From: Alphaproteobacteria bacterium
GTDB taxonomy: Bacteria; Pseudomonadota; Alphaproteobacteria; Micropepsales; Micropepsaceae
Direction: 5' to 3'
Assembly: GCA_017308475.1 (NCBI GenBank)
Contig: JAFKEU010000005.1
Location: 248,001-312,000, forward strand
DNA length: 64,000 nt
Part shown: in pieces, positions 34,277-43,417 of the stretch
How the letters are laid out: every line of letters starts with the position of its first letter
Position numbering within the stretch: position 1 is the stretch's first letter
The notes under the pieces: model-generated
Database searches by the model: none
The model's input: the letters and a program-made list of their open reading frames with translations, nothing else
Told to the model about the DNA's origin: nothing
Position numbers and translations under genes: made by a program

Positions 34277-36079
34277 ATGGCCGAACTCTCCAATATCCGC
34301 AACTTCTCCATCGTCGCCCATATCGACCATGGCAAATCCACCCTGGCCGACCGGCTGATCCAGGTCACCGGCGCCCTCTCGTCCCGCGAGATGACCAACC
34401 AGGTGCTGGATTCCATGGACATCGAGCGCGAGCGCGGCATCACCATCAAGGCCCAGACCGTGCGCCTGGATTACAAGGCACAGGATGGCCAGACCTATGT
34501 CCTGAACCTGATGGACACACCCGGCCACGTCGATTTCGGCTATGAGGTGTCGCGCTGCCTTGCCGCCTGCGAAGGCGCGCTGCTGGTGGTGGACGCCAGC
34601 CAGGGCGTCGAAGCCCAGACCCTGGCCAATGTCTATCAGGCGATCGATGCCGGGCTGGAGATCGTGCCGGTCCTCAACAAGATCGACCTGCCCGCGGCCG
34701 ATCCCGACCGGGTCAAGACCCAGATCGAGGATGTGATCGGCATCGACGCGTCGGAGGCCGTGCCCATCTCTGCCAAGACGGGCGTCGGCATCGACCTGGT
34801 GCTGGAAGCCATCGTCACCCGCCTGCCCCCGCCAAAGGGCGAGCTGAACGCGCCGCTGAAGGCGCTTCTGATCGACAGCTATTACGACGCCTATCTGGGC
34901 GTGGTGGTACTGGTGCGCATCATCGACGGCGAGCTGAAGAAGGGCCAGAAGATCCGCATGATGGCGGCCGACGCCGTCTATTCGGTGGAACAGATCGGCG
35001 TCTTCACCCCCAAGAAGGTGGCGGTGGAAAAGCTGGGGCCCGGAGAGGTCGGCTATATCACCGCCCAGATAAAGCAGGTGGCCGACACCAAGGTGGGCGA
35101 CACCATCACCAACGAGCGCCACGGCACGCCCGAGGCCCTACCCGGCTTCAAGCCGGCGCAGCAGGTGGTGTTCTGCGGCCTGTTCCCGGTCGATGCCGCC
35201 CAGTTCGATGACCTGCGCGAGGCGCTGGGCAAGCTGCACCTGAACGACGCCAGCTTCACCTATGAGACGGAATCGTCGGCGGCGCTGGGCTTCGGTTTCC
35301 GCTGCGGCTTTCTGGGCCTTCTGCACCTTGAGATCGTGCGCGAGCGGCTGGAACGGGAATTCAACCTGGACCTGATCACCACCGCGCCCAGCGTGATCTA
35401 TCACATCTACATGAATGACGGCACCATGAAGGAGCTGCACAACCCGGCCGACATGCCCGATGTCACCTACATCGACCATATCGAGGAACCATGGATCAAG
35501 GCGACGGTGCTGGTGCCCGATGAATATCTGGGCAGCGTCTTGAAGCTGTGCGAGGACAGGCGGGGCCGCCAGGTGGAGCTGACCTATGCGGGCAGCCGCG
35601 CCATGGTGGTCTATCAGCTGCCGCTGAACGAGGTGGTGTTCGACTTCTACGACCGCCTCAAGTCGGTGTCGCGCGGCTATGCCAGCTTCGACTATCACAT
35701 CGACAAATATGAGGAAGGCGATCTGGTGAAGATGTCGATCCTGGTCAATGACGACCCGGTCGACGCGCTGTCCATGATCGTCAACCGCCAGCGCGCCGAA
35801 GGCCGCGGCCGGGCAATGTGCGAAAAGCTGAAAGAGCTGATCCCGCGCCACATGTTCAAGATTCCGATCCAGGCCGCCATCGGCGGCAAGGTGATCGCGC
35901 GCGAAACGCTTTCCGCCCTGCGCAAGGACGTCACCGCCAAATGCTATGGCGGCGACATTTCCCGCAAGCGCAAGCTTCTGGACAAGCAGAAGGAAGGCAA
36001 GAAGAAGATGCGCCAGTTCGGCAAGGTGGACATTCCCCAGGAAGCCTTCATCGCCGCCCTGAAGATGGACGACAACTGA
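34277..36079 (+). CDS. lepA: Elongation factor 4 (LepA), ribosomal back-translocase GTPase
   Basis: The protein is 600 residues, the family length. The G domain begins with [20 protein letters not shown] and has DTPGHVDF and NKIDLP. The domain 3 and 4 blocks and the LepA-specific C-terminal domain ([20 protein letters not shown]) are all present. It binds the ribosome and helps in translation under stress or in initiation. It is followed after two bases by hisH. Confidence 0.97.
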   Translation: MAELSNIRNFSIVAHIDHGKSTLADRLIQVTGALSSREMTNQVLDSMDIERERGITIKAQTVRLDYKAQDGQTYVLNLMDTPGHVDFGYEVSRCLAACEGALLVVDASQGVEAQTLANVYQAIDAGLEIVPVLNKIDLPAADPDRVKTQIEDVIGIDASEAVPISAKTGVGIDLVLEAIVTRLPPPKGELNAPLKALLIDSYYDAYLGVVVLVRIIDGELKKGQKIRMMAADAVYSVEQIGVFTPKKVAVEKLGPGEVGYITAQIKQVADTKVGDTITNERHGTPEALPGFKPAQQVVFCGLFPVDAAQFDDLREALGKLHLNDASFTYETESSAALGFGFRCGFLGLLHLEIVRERLEREFNLDLITTAPSVIYHIYMNDGTMKELHNPADMPDVTYIDHIEEPWIKATVLVPDEYLGSVLKLCEDRRGRQVELTYAGSRAMVVYQLPLNEVVFDFYDRLKSVSRGYASFDYHIDKYEEGDLVKMSILVNDDPVDALSMIVNRQRAEGRGRAMCEKLKELIPRHMFKIPIQAAIGGKVIARETLSALRKDVTAKCYGGDISRKRKLLDKQKEGKKKMRQFGKVDIPQEAFIAALKMDDN

Positions 36080-36081
36080 CG

Positions 36082-36732
36082 ATGGCGGCCGTCGCCCTGA
36101 TCGACTATGGCTCCGGCAACCTGGCGAGCGCCGCCAAGGCGCTGGCGCGCGCCGCCGACGGCAAACAGGAGATCATCACCACTGCCGATCCTGACGTGGT
36201 CAAGGATGCCGAGCGCATCGTGCTGCCCGGCGTGGGCGCCTTTGCCGACTGCATGAAGGGCCTCTCGGCCGTTCCCGGCATGATCGATGTGCTGCGGGAA
36301 AAGGTGCTGAAGCAGGGCGCGCCTTTCCTGGGCATCTGCGTGGGCATGCAGCTTCTGGCCACCGAGGGCGTGGAGTTCGGCCATCACGCCGGGCTGGGCT
36401 GGATCGCTGGCCAGGTGGTGAAAATCACGCCCAACACCTTTGCCGCCAATGAACCGCCGCTGAAGATCCCGCATATGGGCTGGAACGAGCTGACGGTGGT
36501 GCGGGCGCATCCGCTGCTGGCGGGGCTTCCCGACAAGGCCCATGCCTATTTCGTCCATAGCTTCGAACTGAAGCCGGCGCTGCCTGAAGACCTGATCGCC
36601 ACCACCGATTATGGCGGACCGCTGACGGCTGTGGTGGGCAACGAGAATGTCGTGGGCACGCAATTTCACCCCGAAAAGAGCCAGGCGGTGGGCCTGAAGA
36701 TCCTTTCCAACTTCCTGAGCTGGCGCCCATGA
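36082..36732 (+). CDS. hisH: Imidazole glycerol phosphate synthase subunit HisH
   Basis: The protein is 216 residues from the ATG at 36082. It is a class I glutamine amidotransferase: the nucleophile cysteine is in [12 protein letters not shown], and the His and Glu of the triad are in GTQFHPEKS. It supplies ammonia to HisF for histidine synthesis. It starts two bases after lepA and overlaps hisA by four bases. hisF, its partner, is not next to hisA here, which is unusual. Confidence 0.96.
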   Translation: MAAVALIDYGSGNLASAAKALARAADGKQEIITTADPDVVKDAERIVLPGVGAFADCMKGLSAVPGMIDVLREKVLKQGAPFLGICVGMQLLATEGVEFGHHAGLGWIAGQVVKITPNTFAANEPPLKIPHMGWNELTVVRAHPLLAGLPDKAHAYFVHSFELKPALPEDLIATTDYGGPLTAVVGNENVVGTQFHPEKSQAVGLKILSNFLSWRP

Positions 36733-37454
36733 TCCTGTTTCCCGCCATCGATCTGAAGGACGGCGTCTGCGTGCGCCTGAAGAAGGGCGTTATGGAAGAC
36801 GCCACCGTCTTCAACACCGATCCTGCCGCGCAGGCGCGCGCCTTCAAGGCGCAAGGCTTTGAGTGGCTGCATTGCGTGGACCTGAACGGTGCGTTCGCCG
36901 GCCACAGCGCCAACGCCGAAGCGATCAAATCCATCCGCGCCGCCATCGAGCTGCCGATCCAGTTGGGCGGCGGCATCCGCGACATGGCGGCGGTCGAAGG
37001 CTGGCTGGCAGCGGGTATCACCCGGGTGATCCTGGGTACCGCCGCGCTGACCGATCCGGATTTCGTGAAGTCCGCCGCGCGGGCCTTTCCCGGCCGCGTG
37101 GTTGTGGGCGCTGACGCGAAAGGGGGGAAGATCGCCACCCAGGGCTGGGCCGAGATCAGCGAACTGACCCCGGTGGAGCTGGGTAGGCGCTTCGAGGATG
37201 CCGGCGTGGCCGCGATCCTTTTCACCGACATCGACGGAGACGGGCTGCTCAAGGGCGTGAACGTCGCCGAAACCGCCGCCCTTGCCGGGGCACTTTCCAT
37301 TCCGGTCATCGCCTCGGGCGGGGTCGGCTCCATCGCCGACATCGACGCGCTTATGGCGGCGGGCGAGCCCAACATCGAGGGCGTGGTGGTGGGCCGGGCG
37401 CTTTACGACGGCCGGCTGGACCCCGGCGAGGCCCTGGCGCGCAGCCGCGCCTGA
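36729..37454 (+). CDS. hisA: Phosphoribosylformimino-AICAR phosphate isomerase HisA
   Basis: The protein is 241 residues, a TIM barrel. [20 protein letters not shown] holds the first catalytic Asp, [10 protein letters not shown] is a phosphate loop, and [14 protein letters not shown] holds the second Asp. It catalyses the Amadori rearrangement in histidine synthesis. It overlaps hisH by four bases. The gene ends four bases from the convergent parB, so the usual hisF and hisE do not follow. Confidence 0.96.
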   Translation: MILFPAIDLKDGVCVRLKKGVMEDATVFNTDPAAQARAFKAQGFEWLHCVDLNGAFAGHSANAEAIKSIRAAIELPIQLGGGIRDMAAVEGWLAAGITRVILGTAALTDPDFVKSAARAFPGRVVVGADAKGGKIATQGWAEISELTPVELGRRFEDAGVAAILFTDIDGDGLLKGVNVAETAALAGALSIPVIASGGVGSIADIDALMAAGEPNIEGVVVGRALYDGRLDPGEALARSRA

Positions 37455-37458
37455 TTGC

Positions 37459-38328
37459 CTATCGTCCGCCGCTGAGGCGACGGGTCAGTTCGTCCAGTTG
37501 CTCCAGTGTCTTGTAGCCGATGCGGACTTCCCCACCTTCATCCCCATTGTGGGTAATATGCACCTTCAGTCCCAACTTATTGGAAATGCTGGATTCCAGG
37601 TCCACGATGTTCGGATCGCGCGGGGGTTTTCCACCGGGCTTGTGCTTTTTGGGTGAACGCTGTTCGGCTTCACGGACGGTCAGTTCGCCGGCGATCAGTT
37701 CCATGGCGCGGGCGTACGGATCAGGCTCACCGATCAGTGTTCGGGCATGGCCCGCCGTCAGTTTGCCCTCGCGCAGCAGCGCTTTCACCGCGTCAGGCAG
37801 GCGCAGCAGGCGGATGGTGTTGGCGATGTGGCTGCGGCTCTTGCCCACCTCGCGGGCCACGTCGTCCTGGGTCCGGCCGAACTTCTCGATCAGTTCCTCA
37901 TAGGCCGACGCCTCCTCGATCACATTGAGGTCGGCGCGCTGGACATTCTCGATGATGGCGATTTCCAGCGCCTGGTCGTCCGGCAGTTCGCGCACCACCA
38001 CCGGCACGTCGTGCAGCTTGGCCATCTGCGCGGCGCGCCAGCGGCGCTCGCCCGCCACGATCTCATAGGAATCGGGACCGATGGGCCTGACCAGGATGGG
38101 CGAGAGCACGCCCTTTTCCTTGATGGATGCCGCCAGGTCCGCCAGCGGCTGTTCGTCGAAACTCTTGCGCGGCTGATACTTGCCGGGCCTCAGGAAAGCG
38201 ACCGGCAGGGAACGCGTGTCCTTTGCGCGCGCGGGCTCGCCCTTCACCGCGGCGACTTCATCGCCGATGAGCGCGGACAGGCCACGGCCAAGGCCTCGCG
38301 GCCGGTCGGCGGGAGGAGGAGGGTTCAT
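37459..38328 (-). CDS. parB: Chromosome partitioning protein ParB
   Basis: The protein is 289 residues. The CTP-binding N-terminal domain has GERRWRAAQMA and ENVQRADLN. The parS-reading helix-turn-helix is TQDDVAREVGKSRSHIANTI. The C-terminal dimerisation domain ends the protein. ParB loads at parS and spreads along origin-proximal DNA; two perfect parS sites lie 1.4 and 1.9 kb upstream in rsmG and mnmG. It overlaps parA by four bases. Confidence 0.97.
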   Translation of the reverse strand: MNPPPPADRPRGLGRGLSALIGDEVAAVKGEPARAKDTRSLPVAFLRPGKYQPRKSFDEQPLADLAASIKEKGVLSPILVRPIGPDSYEIVAGERRWRAAQMAKLHDVPVVVRELPDDQALEIAIIENVQRADLNVIEEASAYEELIEKFGRTQDDVAREVGKSRSHIANTIRLLRLPDAVKALLREGKLTAGHARTLIGEPDPYARAMELIAGELTVREAEQRSPKKHKPGGKPPRDPNIVDLESSISNKLGLKVHITHNGDEGGEVRIGYKTLEQLDELTRRLSGGR

Positions 38329-39149
38329 GCTGCGGTCCGTATGCGTTCGCGCTGGATCAGTTCGCCCGCCAGCTTGATATAGGCCTGGCTGCCGGGACAG
38401 CGCAGGTCATAGACCAGCGCCGGCACGCCATGGCTGGGCGCTTCGGAAATGCGCACATTGCGCGGGATGATGGTGGCATAGACTTTTTCGCCCAGCGTCT
38501 GGCGCACATCGGCGGCAACCTGATCCGACAGCTTGTTGCGCTTGTCGAACATGGTCAGCACGATGCCCTGCATCTCCAGCGACGGGTTGAGCTTGTCCTT
38601 GACGAGTTCGATGGTCTTCATCAGTTGCGACAGCCCTTCCAGCGCGAAGAACTCGCACTGCAGCGGCACCAGCACCGCATCCGCCGCCGCCATCGCATTG
38701 AGCGTGAGGAGAGTGAGCGAGGGCGGGCAATCGATCAGGACATAGGAAAAAGATTGCCCGTCCCTGCCAGACGCTCCGTGTACTGAATATTCTTCCAGCG
38801 CATCGCGCAGGATGAAATTGCGCCGGGGCATGTCGATCAGCTCCAGCTCCGCACCCGACAGGTCCACGGTGGCCGGCAGAAGCGACAGGCCGGGAATGCG
38901 GGTCGGCACAATGGCGTCGGCAAGCTTCGCCTGGCCGGTCAGCACTTCATACGTGGTCATGCCCCGGTCCTGGCGGTGGATGCCCAGCCCGGTGGACGCA
39001 TTGCCCTGCGGATCGATGTCGATCAGCAGCGTGGGCTCGCCGATGGCGGCCAGCGCGGTACCCAGATTGATCGCCGTGGTGGTCTTACCGACGCCGCCCT
39101 TTTGGTTGGCGACGACCAGGATGCGAGGCTTTTTTGGGGGCGCGGTCAT
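38325..39149 (-). CDS. parA: Chromosome partitioning ATPase ParA
   Basis: The protein is 274 residues. The deviant Walker A motif is [20 protein letters not shown], and LIDIDPQGNASTGLGI and SYVLIDCPPSL are the A' and B motifs. ParA forms the nucleoid gradient that pulls ParB-parS complexes apart. Its start lies 65 bases inside the end of rsmG, so the two genes overlap strongly. With parB it forms the standard alphaproteobacterial origin-proximal operon. Confidence 0.97.
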   Translation of the reverse strand: MTAPPKKPRILVVANQKGGVGKTTTAINLGTALAAIGEPTLLIDIDPQGNASTGLGIHRQDRGMTTYEVLTGQAKLADAIVPTRIPGLSLLPATVDLSGAELELIDMPRRNFILRDALEEYSVHGASGRDGQSFSYVLIDCPPSLTLLTLNAMAAADAVLVPLQCEFFALEGLSQLMKTIELVKDKLNPSLEMQGIVLTMFDKRNKLSDQVAADVRQTLGEKVYATIIPRNVRISEAPSHGVPALVYDLRCPGSQAYIKLAGELIQRERIRTAA

Positions 39150-39780
39150 GGGGCTCGAGTTCTCTCACCTCCAATATAGCACCCGATGGATCGGAAAGGC
39201 TTGGGAACTGAGAGACCTTCATGCTCCAACATTTATGGGCTTCGGTCAATTCTTCCCCCACATTTCGCCCCTTCAGGAACAGGCAGACGGTCCTCGGGCC
39301 TGTGAATCGATGGGCATACGCCAGCAGCCCAGGCAGGGGAGCACAGGCGCGGGAAGTAATGACGTCGAATATCTGGGCAGGTGCGTCCTCCATCCGGGCA
39401 TTGACCACCCGGACATCCAGTTCCATCCGCGCGGCCGCGGCGGTCAGGAAGGCACTTTTCTTGGCGGTAGCCTCGAACAGGGTGACCTTGAGCCGGTCCC
39501 GCAGCATCGCCGCCAGCACCAGGCCCGGAAACCCGGCCCCCGAACCCATATCGGCCAAAGTCATATCGCGAGTTCCCGCAGTTCCGGGAATATGGCTGGC
39601 CAATTGGGCGCTGTCCCAGAAATGACGTCGCCACAGATCGTCCAGGCTCCCCCGGGAAACCAGGTTGTGGCGGCTGTTCCAGTCCACCAGCATGTCGGCA
39701 TAGGTCTGCAGGCGCGCCAGTGTTTCACGTGAAACACCGGAACCCGTCGCAAACACCTCGGGGCCGAACGGCTCAGGCAC
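39085..39780 (-). CDS. rsmG: 16S rRNA (guanine(527)-N7)-methyltransferase RsmG
   Basis: The protein is 231 residues. The SAM-binding motif is [19 protein letters not shown], and the [21 protein letters not shown] and [17 protein letters not shown] blocks are typical of RsmG. It methylates G527 of 16S rRNA. Its start overlaps the end of mnmG by eight bases, and its end runs 65 bases into parA. A parS site lies inside its 5' end, coding for part of VSRET. The basic tail beyond the fold is longer than usual. Confidence 0.95.
   Translation of the reverse strand: MPEPFGPEVFATGSGVSRETLARLQTYADMLVDWNSRHNLVSRGSLDDLWRRHFWDSAQLASHIPGTAGTRDMTLADMGSGAGFPGLVLAAMLRDRLKVTLFEATAKKSAFLTAAAARMELDVRVVNARMEDAPAQIFDVITSRACAPLPGLLAYAHRFTGPRTVCLFLKGRNVGEELTEAHKCWSMKVSQFPSLSDPSGAILEVRELEPHDRAPKKASHPGRRQPKGRRR
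39721..39736. promoter_or_regulatory. parS site 1 (inside rsmG)
   Basis: The 16 bases TGTTTCACGTGAAACA match the consensus bacterial parS palindrome exactly. It should be a ParB loading site. It lies in the coding sequence of rsmG. Confidence 0.92.
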
Positions 39781-41647
39781 GACGTCTATCGGACTTCTGG
39801 CCCTTTACGTGGGCCAGGATCAGGGTCAGCGCCGCCGGGGTGATGCCTTCAATCCGGGAAGCCTGTCCCAAAGTGGCGGGGCGGATAAGTTCAAGCTTCT
39901 GGCGCACCTCGTTGGACAGGCCCGCCACCGCGCCATAGTCCAGCGCGGAGGGCAGGCTGCGGGCCTCATCGCGCCGGAAGGCCAGAATGTCGGCGTCCTG
40001 CCGGTCCAGATACCCCGCATATTGGGCATCGACCTCCATTTGCTCGACCACATCTGGGTCAAATGCCGCCATTTCCGGCCAGATGCGAGCCAACGCGGGG
40101 AAATCCACCAGCGCCAGCAGGTCCAGGGCAGAGCGGCGCACGCCATCCTGCCGCACGGGAATGCCGTGCCGGGCGGCCTCGTTGGGTGTCAGCGAGAGGT
40201 GGGCCATTGTTTCACGTGAAACAGACAGGCGTTCCAGCTTGGCGGAGAAGGCGGCGGAACGTTCCAACCCTACGATCCCACCCTCCAGTCCCAAACCGGT
40301 CAAGCGCTGGTCGGCATTGTCCGCGCGCAGCGTCAGGCGGTACTCAGCCCGGCTGGTGAACATGCGATAGGGTTCGCTGACCCCCCTGGTCACCAGATCG
40401 TCGATCATCACCCCGATATAGGCCTGGGCCCGCTCCAGGATGACGGCGCCAGACCCGCCAGCCGCGCGGGCGGCGTTCCAGCCCGCCATCAGGCCCTGGG
40501 CCGCGGCTTCTTCATAACCCGTGGTGCCGTTGATCTGCCCCGCCAGAAAGAGGCCGGGAACGCGCTTGACCTCCAACGCCGCGGTCAACTCGCGCGGATC
40601 GACATAATCATACTCGATCGCATAACCGGGACGGCGCACCGCCACCCTTTCCAACCCCGGAATCGTCGCCAGCAGCGCATGCTGGACATCCTGGGGCAGG
40701 GAGGTCGAAATCCCGTTAGGGTAGACCGTATCGTCGCTAAGTCCTTCTGGTTCAAGGAAAATCTGGTGCGACTCGCGGTCCGCAAAGCGGCTGACCTTAT
40801 CCTCGATGGAGGGGCAATAGCGCGGCCCGGTGCTGGCGATCTGACCCGAATACATCGGCGCCCGGTGCAGGTTCGCCCGGATGATGTCGTGGGTGGCCGG
40901 CGTGGTGCGGGTGATGCCGCACTGGATCTGGGATGTGGTGATCGCCGACGTCATGAAGGAAAAGGGCAGGGGCGGATCATCGCCCGGCTGCATCTCAAGC
41001 CGCTGCCAGTCAATGGTGCGCCCATCCAGCCGGGGCGGCGTGCCCGTCTTCAGGCGCCCCATCTGAAGGCCCAGGCCGTAAAGCGTGCGCGACAGGCCGA
41101 TGGATGGTGCCTCAACGCCATCGCCCACCTTCATCCGCCCGGCGGGGATTTTGGTCTCGCCGACATGGATGAGACCATTGAGGAAGGTGCCGGTGGTCAG
41201 CACGACCTTGCCGCACAAAATCGTTTCGTCGTCCGCCGTCATTACGCCGGTGACGATTCCGTCCTTTAAAATCAGGTCTTCTGCGGCCGCCTCGCGAATT
41301 TCCAGATTCCGAATTTCGCCCAGCATCCGCTGCATCGCCTGGCGATAGAGCGCGCGATCGGCCTGGGCGCGCGGGCCCCGAACCGCCGGACCCTTGCGCC
41401 GGTTGAGCAGGCGAAACTGGATGCCTGCGGCATCGGCTACGCGGCCCATCAGCCCGTCCAGCGCATCGATCTCGCGCACCAGGTGGCCTTTGCCCACGCC
41501 GCCGATTGCGGGATTGCACGACATCTCCCCCAGCGTGTCGAAGCGATGCGTCAGCAGCAGCGTCCTGGCGCCAAAGCGCGCCGAGGCCGCCGCCGCTTCG
41601 CAGCCGGCATGGCCGCCGCCGATCACGATGACATCAAATGCCGTCAT
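39773..41647 (-). CDS. mnmG: tRNA U34 carboxymethylaminomethyl-modification FAD enzyme MnmG
   Basis: The protein is 624 residues from the ATG at 41647 ([20 protein letters not shown]); an in-frame extension upstream is possible but not conserved. The FAD dinucleotide motif is at the very start, and [20 protein letters not shown] and [20 protein letters not shown] blocks are present. With MnmE it modifies the wobble uridine of several tRNAs. A parS site lies inside the gene. The start is 49 bases after mnmE, with a DnaA box in the gap. Confidence 0.96.
   Translation of the reverse strand: MTAFDVIVIGGGHAGCEAAAASARFGARTLLLTHRFDTLGEMSCNPAIGGVGKGHLVREIDALDGLMGRVADAAGIQFRLLNRRKGPAVRGPRAQADRALYRQAMQRMLGEIRNLEIREAAAEDLILKDGIVTGVMTADDETILCGKVVLTTGTFLNGLIHVGETKIPAGRMKVGDGVEAPSIGLSRTLYGLGLQMGRLKTGTPPRLDGRTIDWQRLEMQPGDDPPLPFSFMTSAITTSQIQCGITRTTPATHDIIRANLHRAPMYSGQIASTGPRYCPSIEDKVSRFADRESHQIFLEPEGLSDDTVYPNGISTSLPQDVQHALLATIPGLERVAVRRPGYAIEYDYVDPRELTAALEVKRVPGLFLAGQINGTTGYEEAAAQGLMAGWNAARAAGGSGAVILERAQAYIGVMIDDLVTRGVSEPYRMFTSRAEYRLTLRADNADQRLTGLGLEGGIVGLERSAAFSAKLERLSVSRETMAHLSLTPNEAARHGIPVRQDGVRRSALDLLALVDFPALARIWPEMAAFDPDVVEQMEVDAQYAGYLDRQDADILAFRRDEARSLPSALDYGAVAGLSNEVRQKLELIRPATLGQASRIEGITPAALTLILAHVKGQKSDRRRA
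40208..40223. promoter_or_regulatory. parS site 2 (inside mnmG)
   Basis: A second perfect TGTTTCACGTGAAACA lies 487 bases from the first. It is also in coding sequence. In both genes the site is read in the frame that yields V-S-R-E-T. Confidence 0.92.
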
Positions 41648-41673
41648 GGCGCGGCTCATACGCGCGCGCGTCT

Positions 41674-41682
41674 TTATCCACA
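41674..41682 (+). promoter_or_regulatory. Perfect DnaA box between mnmG and mnmE
   Basis: TTATCCACA matches the consensus DnaA box exactly. It is the only perfect copy I noticed in the window. It lies in the 48-base gap between mnmE and mnmG. A single box may regulate mnmG or belong to a larger DnaA-binding landscape near the origin. Confidence 0.6.
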
Positions 41683-41695
41683 AGCGTTTTGCGCG

Positions 41696-42988
41696 CTACT
41701 TGCCGATGCAGAAATCGCGGAAGATGAAATCGAGAACCTCCTCCACATCGACGCGGCCGGTGATACGGCCGATCGCCCGCATTGCCAGGCGCAGGTCTTC
41801 GGCCAGCAGTTCGGGGCGTTCCGCCGGTGCGGCCAGCCCGTGGCGCAGCGCTTCGGCGGCTTCCATCAGCCCGGCGCGATGGCGTGGGCGGGTCAGGGCA
41901 GGGGCCTCGCCCTCGAGCTTTTGCTGCACCTTTTGCTGCAGCAAATCCTGCAGCATGGATACGCCCTCGCCGGTCTTCAGCGAGATGGAAAGGCCCTCGC
42001 GCCGGAAACCCAGATCGGCCTTGTTCCACACAGTCAGATCCGGCTCGGGCAGGTCCGGGGGCAGGCCGGCACGCGGGTCTGGCAAGCTTCCATCCAGCAG
42101 CAACAGGGTCATGCCCCCGGCTGCGTGTGCCAGCGCCCGGCGCACGCCTTCCGCCTCGATCACGTCCTCGGTCTGGCGCACACCTGCGGTGTCGGCCACC
42201 AGCAGCAGATAGCCGCCCAGGTCCAGCCGCGCCTCCACCACATCGCGGGTGGTGCCGGGCACATCGGTGACGATGGCCACGTCTCGCCGCGCCAAGGCAT
42301 TGATAAGACTGGATTTTCCTGCATTCGGAGGACCGATGATGGTCAGCCGGAGCCCCTCGCGCAGGCTCTCACCCCGGCCATGGTCGGCCATATGTTCTTG
42401 AATTTGCTCCAATATCTCCTGGGCGGCCGCGCGTGCGGCGGCGAACTCCGCTTCCCCCACCCCATCGTCGGAAAAATCGATAGCCGCTTCCGCCCGCCCC
42501 AGCGCCGCGATCAACGCCGCGCGCCAGCCCTCATACAAATCGGCCAGCGCCCCATTGTGCTGGCGCAACGCCTGGCGCCGCTGGCTCTCGGTTTCGGCGT
42601 CGACCAGATCGGCAATGGCCTCGGCCCGAGTCAGGTCCAGCTTGCCGTTTTCCACCGCCCGCCGCGAAAATTCCCCCGGTTCGGCAGGTTTGAACCCCAA
42701 CCGTTCGAAAGACTTGAACAAGGCCTCGCGGACCGCGCGCCCGCCGTGGATGTGGAATTCGGCACAGTCCTCGCCGGTGAAGCTGGCGGGGGCGGCGAAC
42801 CACAGCACCAATGCCTGGTCAATCTCCCCGCCCTGCCAGGCCAGCCGCCGCAGCACCGCCCGTCGCGGCGCCGGCAAGGGCCCGGCCAGCGCCATCAGCG
42901 CGTGCCCCGCATCGGGTCCGCTGACCCGCACCACCGCCACTCCGGCCCGGCCGGGCGCGCTGGAAAGCGCATAAATCGTGGAATTCAT
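41696..42988 (-). CDS. mnmE: tRNA uridine-5-carboxymethylaminomethyl GTPase MnmE
   Basis: The protein is 430 residues. The N-terminal folate-binding domain starts MNSTIYALSSAPGRAGVAVV. The inserted G domain has GPPNAGKSSLINAL and DTAGVR. The C-terminus FCIGK is the strictly conserved end with the catalytic cysteine. It works with MnmG on tRNA wobble uridines. In most relatives the next gene upstream is rho; here a 6-kb plus-strand block separates them. Confidence 0.97.
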   Translation of the reverse strand: MNSTIYALSSAPGRAGVAVVRVSGPDAGHALMALAGPLPAPRRAVLRRLAWQGGEIDQALVLWFAAPASFTGEDCAEFHIHGGRAVREALFKSFERLGFKPAEPGEFSRRAVENGKLDLTRAEAIADLVDAETESQRRQALRQHNGALADLYEGWRAALIAALGRAEAAIDFSDDGVGEAEFAAARAAAQEILEQIQEHMADHGRGESLREGLRLTIIGPPNAGKSSLINALARRDVAIVTDVPGTTRDVVEARLDLGGYLLLVADTAGVRQTEDVIEAEGVRRALAHAAGGMTLLLLDGSLPDPRAGLPPDLPEPDLTVWNKADLGFRREGLSISLKTGEGVSMLQDLLQQKVQQKLEGEAPALTRPRHRAGLMEAAEALRHGLAAPAERPELLAEDLRLAMRAIGRITGRVDVEEVLDFIFRDFCIGK

Positions 42989-43010
42989 GGACCTGCCTTC
43001 ATCGGGAAGG

Positions 43011-43280
43011 CTATCTGCCGTCCTTCTTGCCCATCATCGCGGCGGCACTGTCCCACAGCGTCTTCTGGAATTTCTGGAACGCTTCGCCACCGCCCCCCGT
43101 CCCGTAAAGCAGCGGCATCCAGGCCCGCATCATCCCCTCCGGGTCGCCGGCGTCGAAGGCCGCCTTCATCCGGGCCTGCATCTCCTCCATCATCTGCTTC
43201 TGTATGGGCGCGACGTCGGGCAGGCCCATGACGGCGCGCGCCTCCTCCGGGGTCATGTCAACCGTGATATTCACCTTCAA
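43011..43280 (-). CDS. Small conserved protein (DUF6489-like)
   Basis: The protein is 89 residues. It begins MKVNITVDMTPEEARAVMGL and continues with a VAPIQKQMMEEMQARMKAAF helix and a WMPLLYGTGGGGEAFQKF block. This matches a small alphaproteobacterial family (DUF6489 as I recall it). It lies 22 bases upstream of mnmE and is probably co-transcribed with it. The function is unknown. Confidence 0.7.
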   Translation of the reverse strand: MKVNITVDMTPEEARAVMGLPDVAPIQKQMMEEMQARMKAAFDAGDPEGMMRAWMPLLYGTGGGGEAFQKFQKTLWDSAAAMMGKKDGR

Positions 43281-43417
43281 GGCGGCACCTTATGGTTCTG
43301 GCCCCGCCGGGCTTTCGGGACCATGGATTTCGGGCTAAGTAACCCGGCCCTAAAAACATCCAAGACGCAAGGCCTCGGGGGAGTTACGCCCGGGCTGGCG
43401 CCAACCGGGACCAGACG

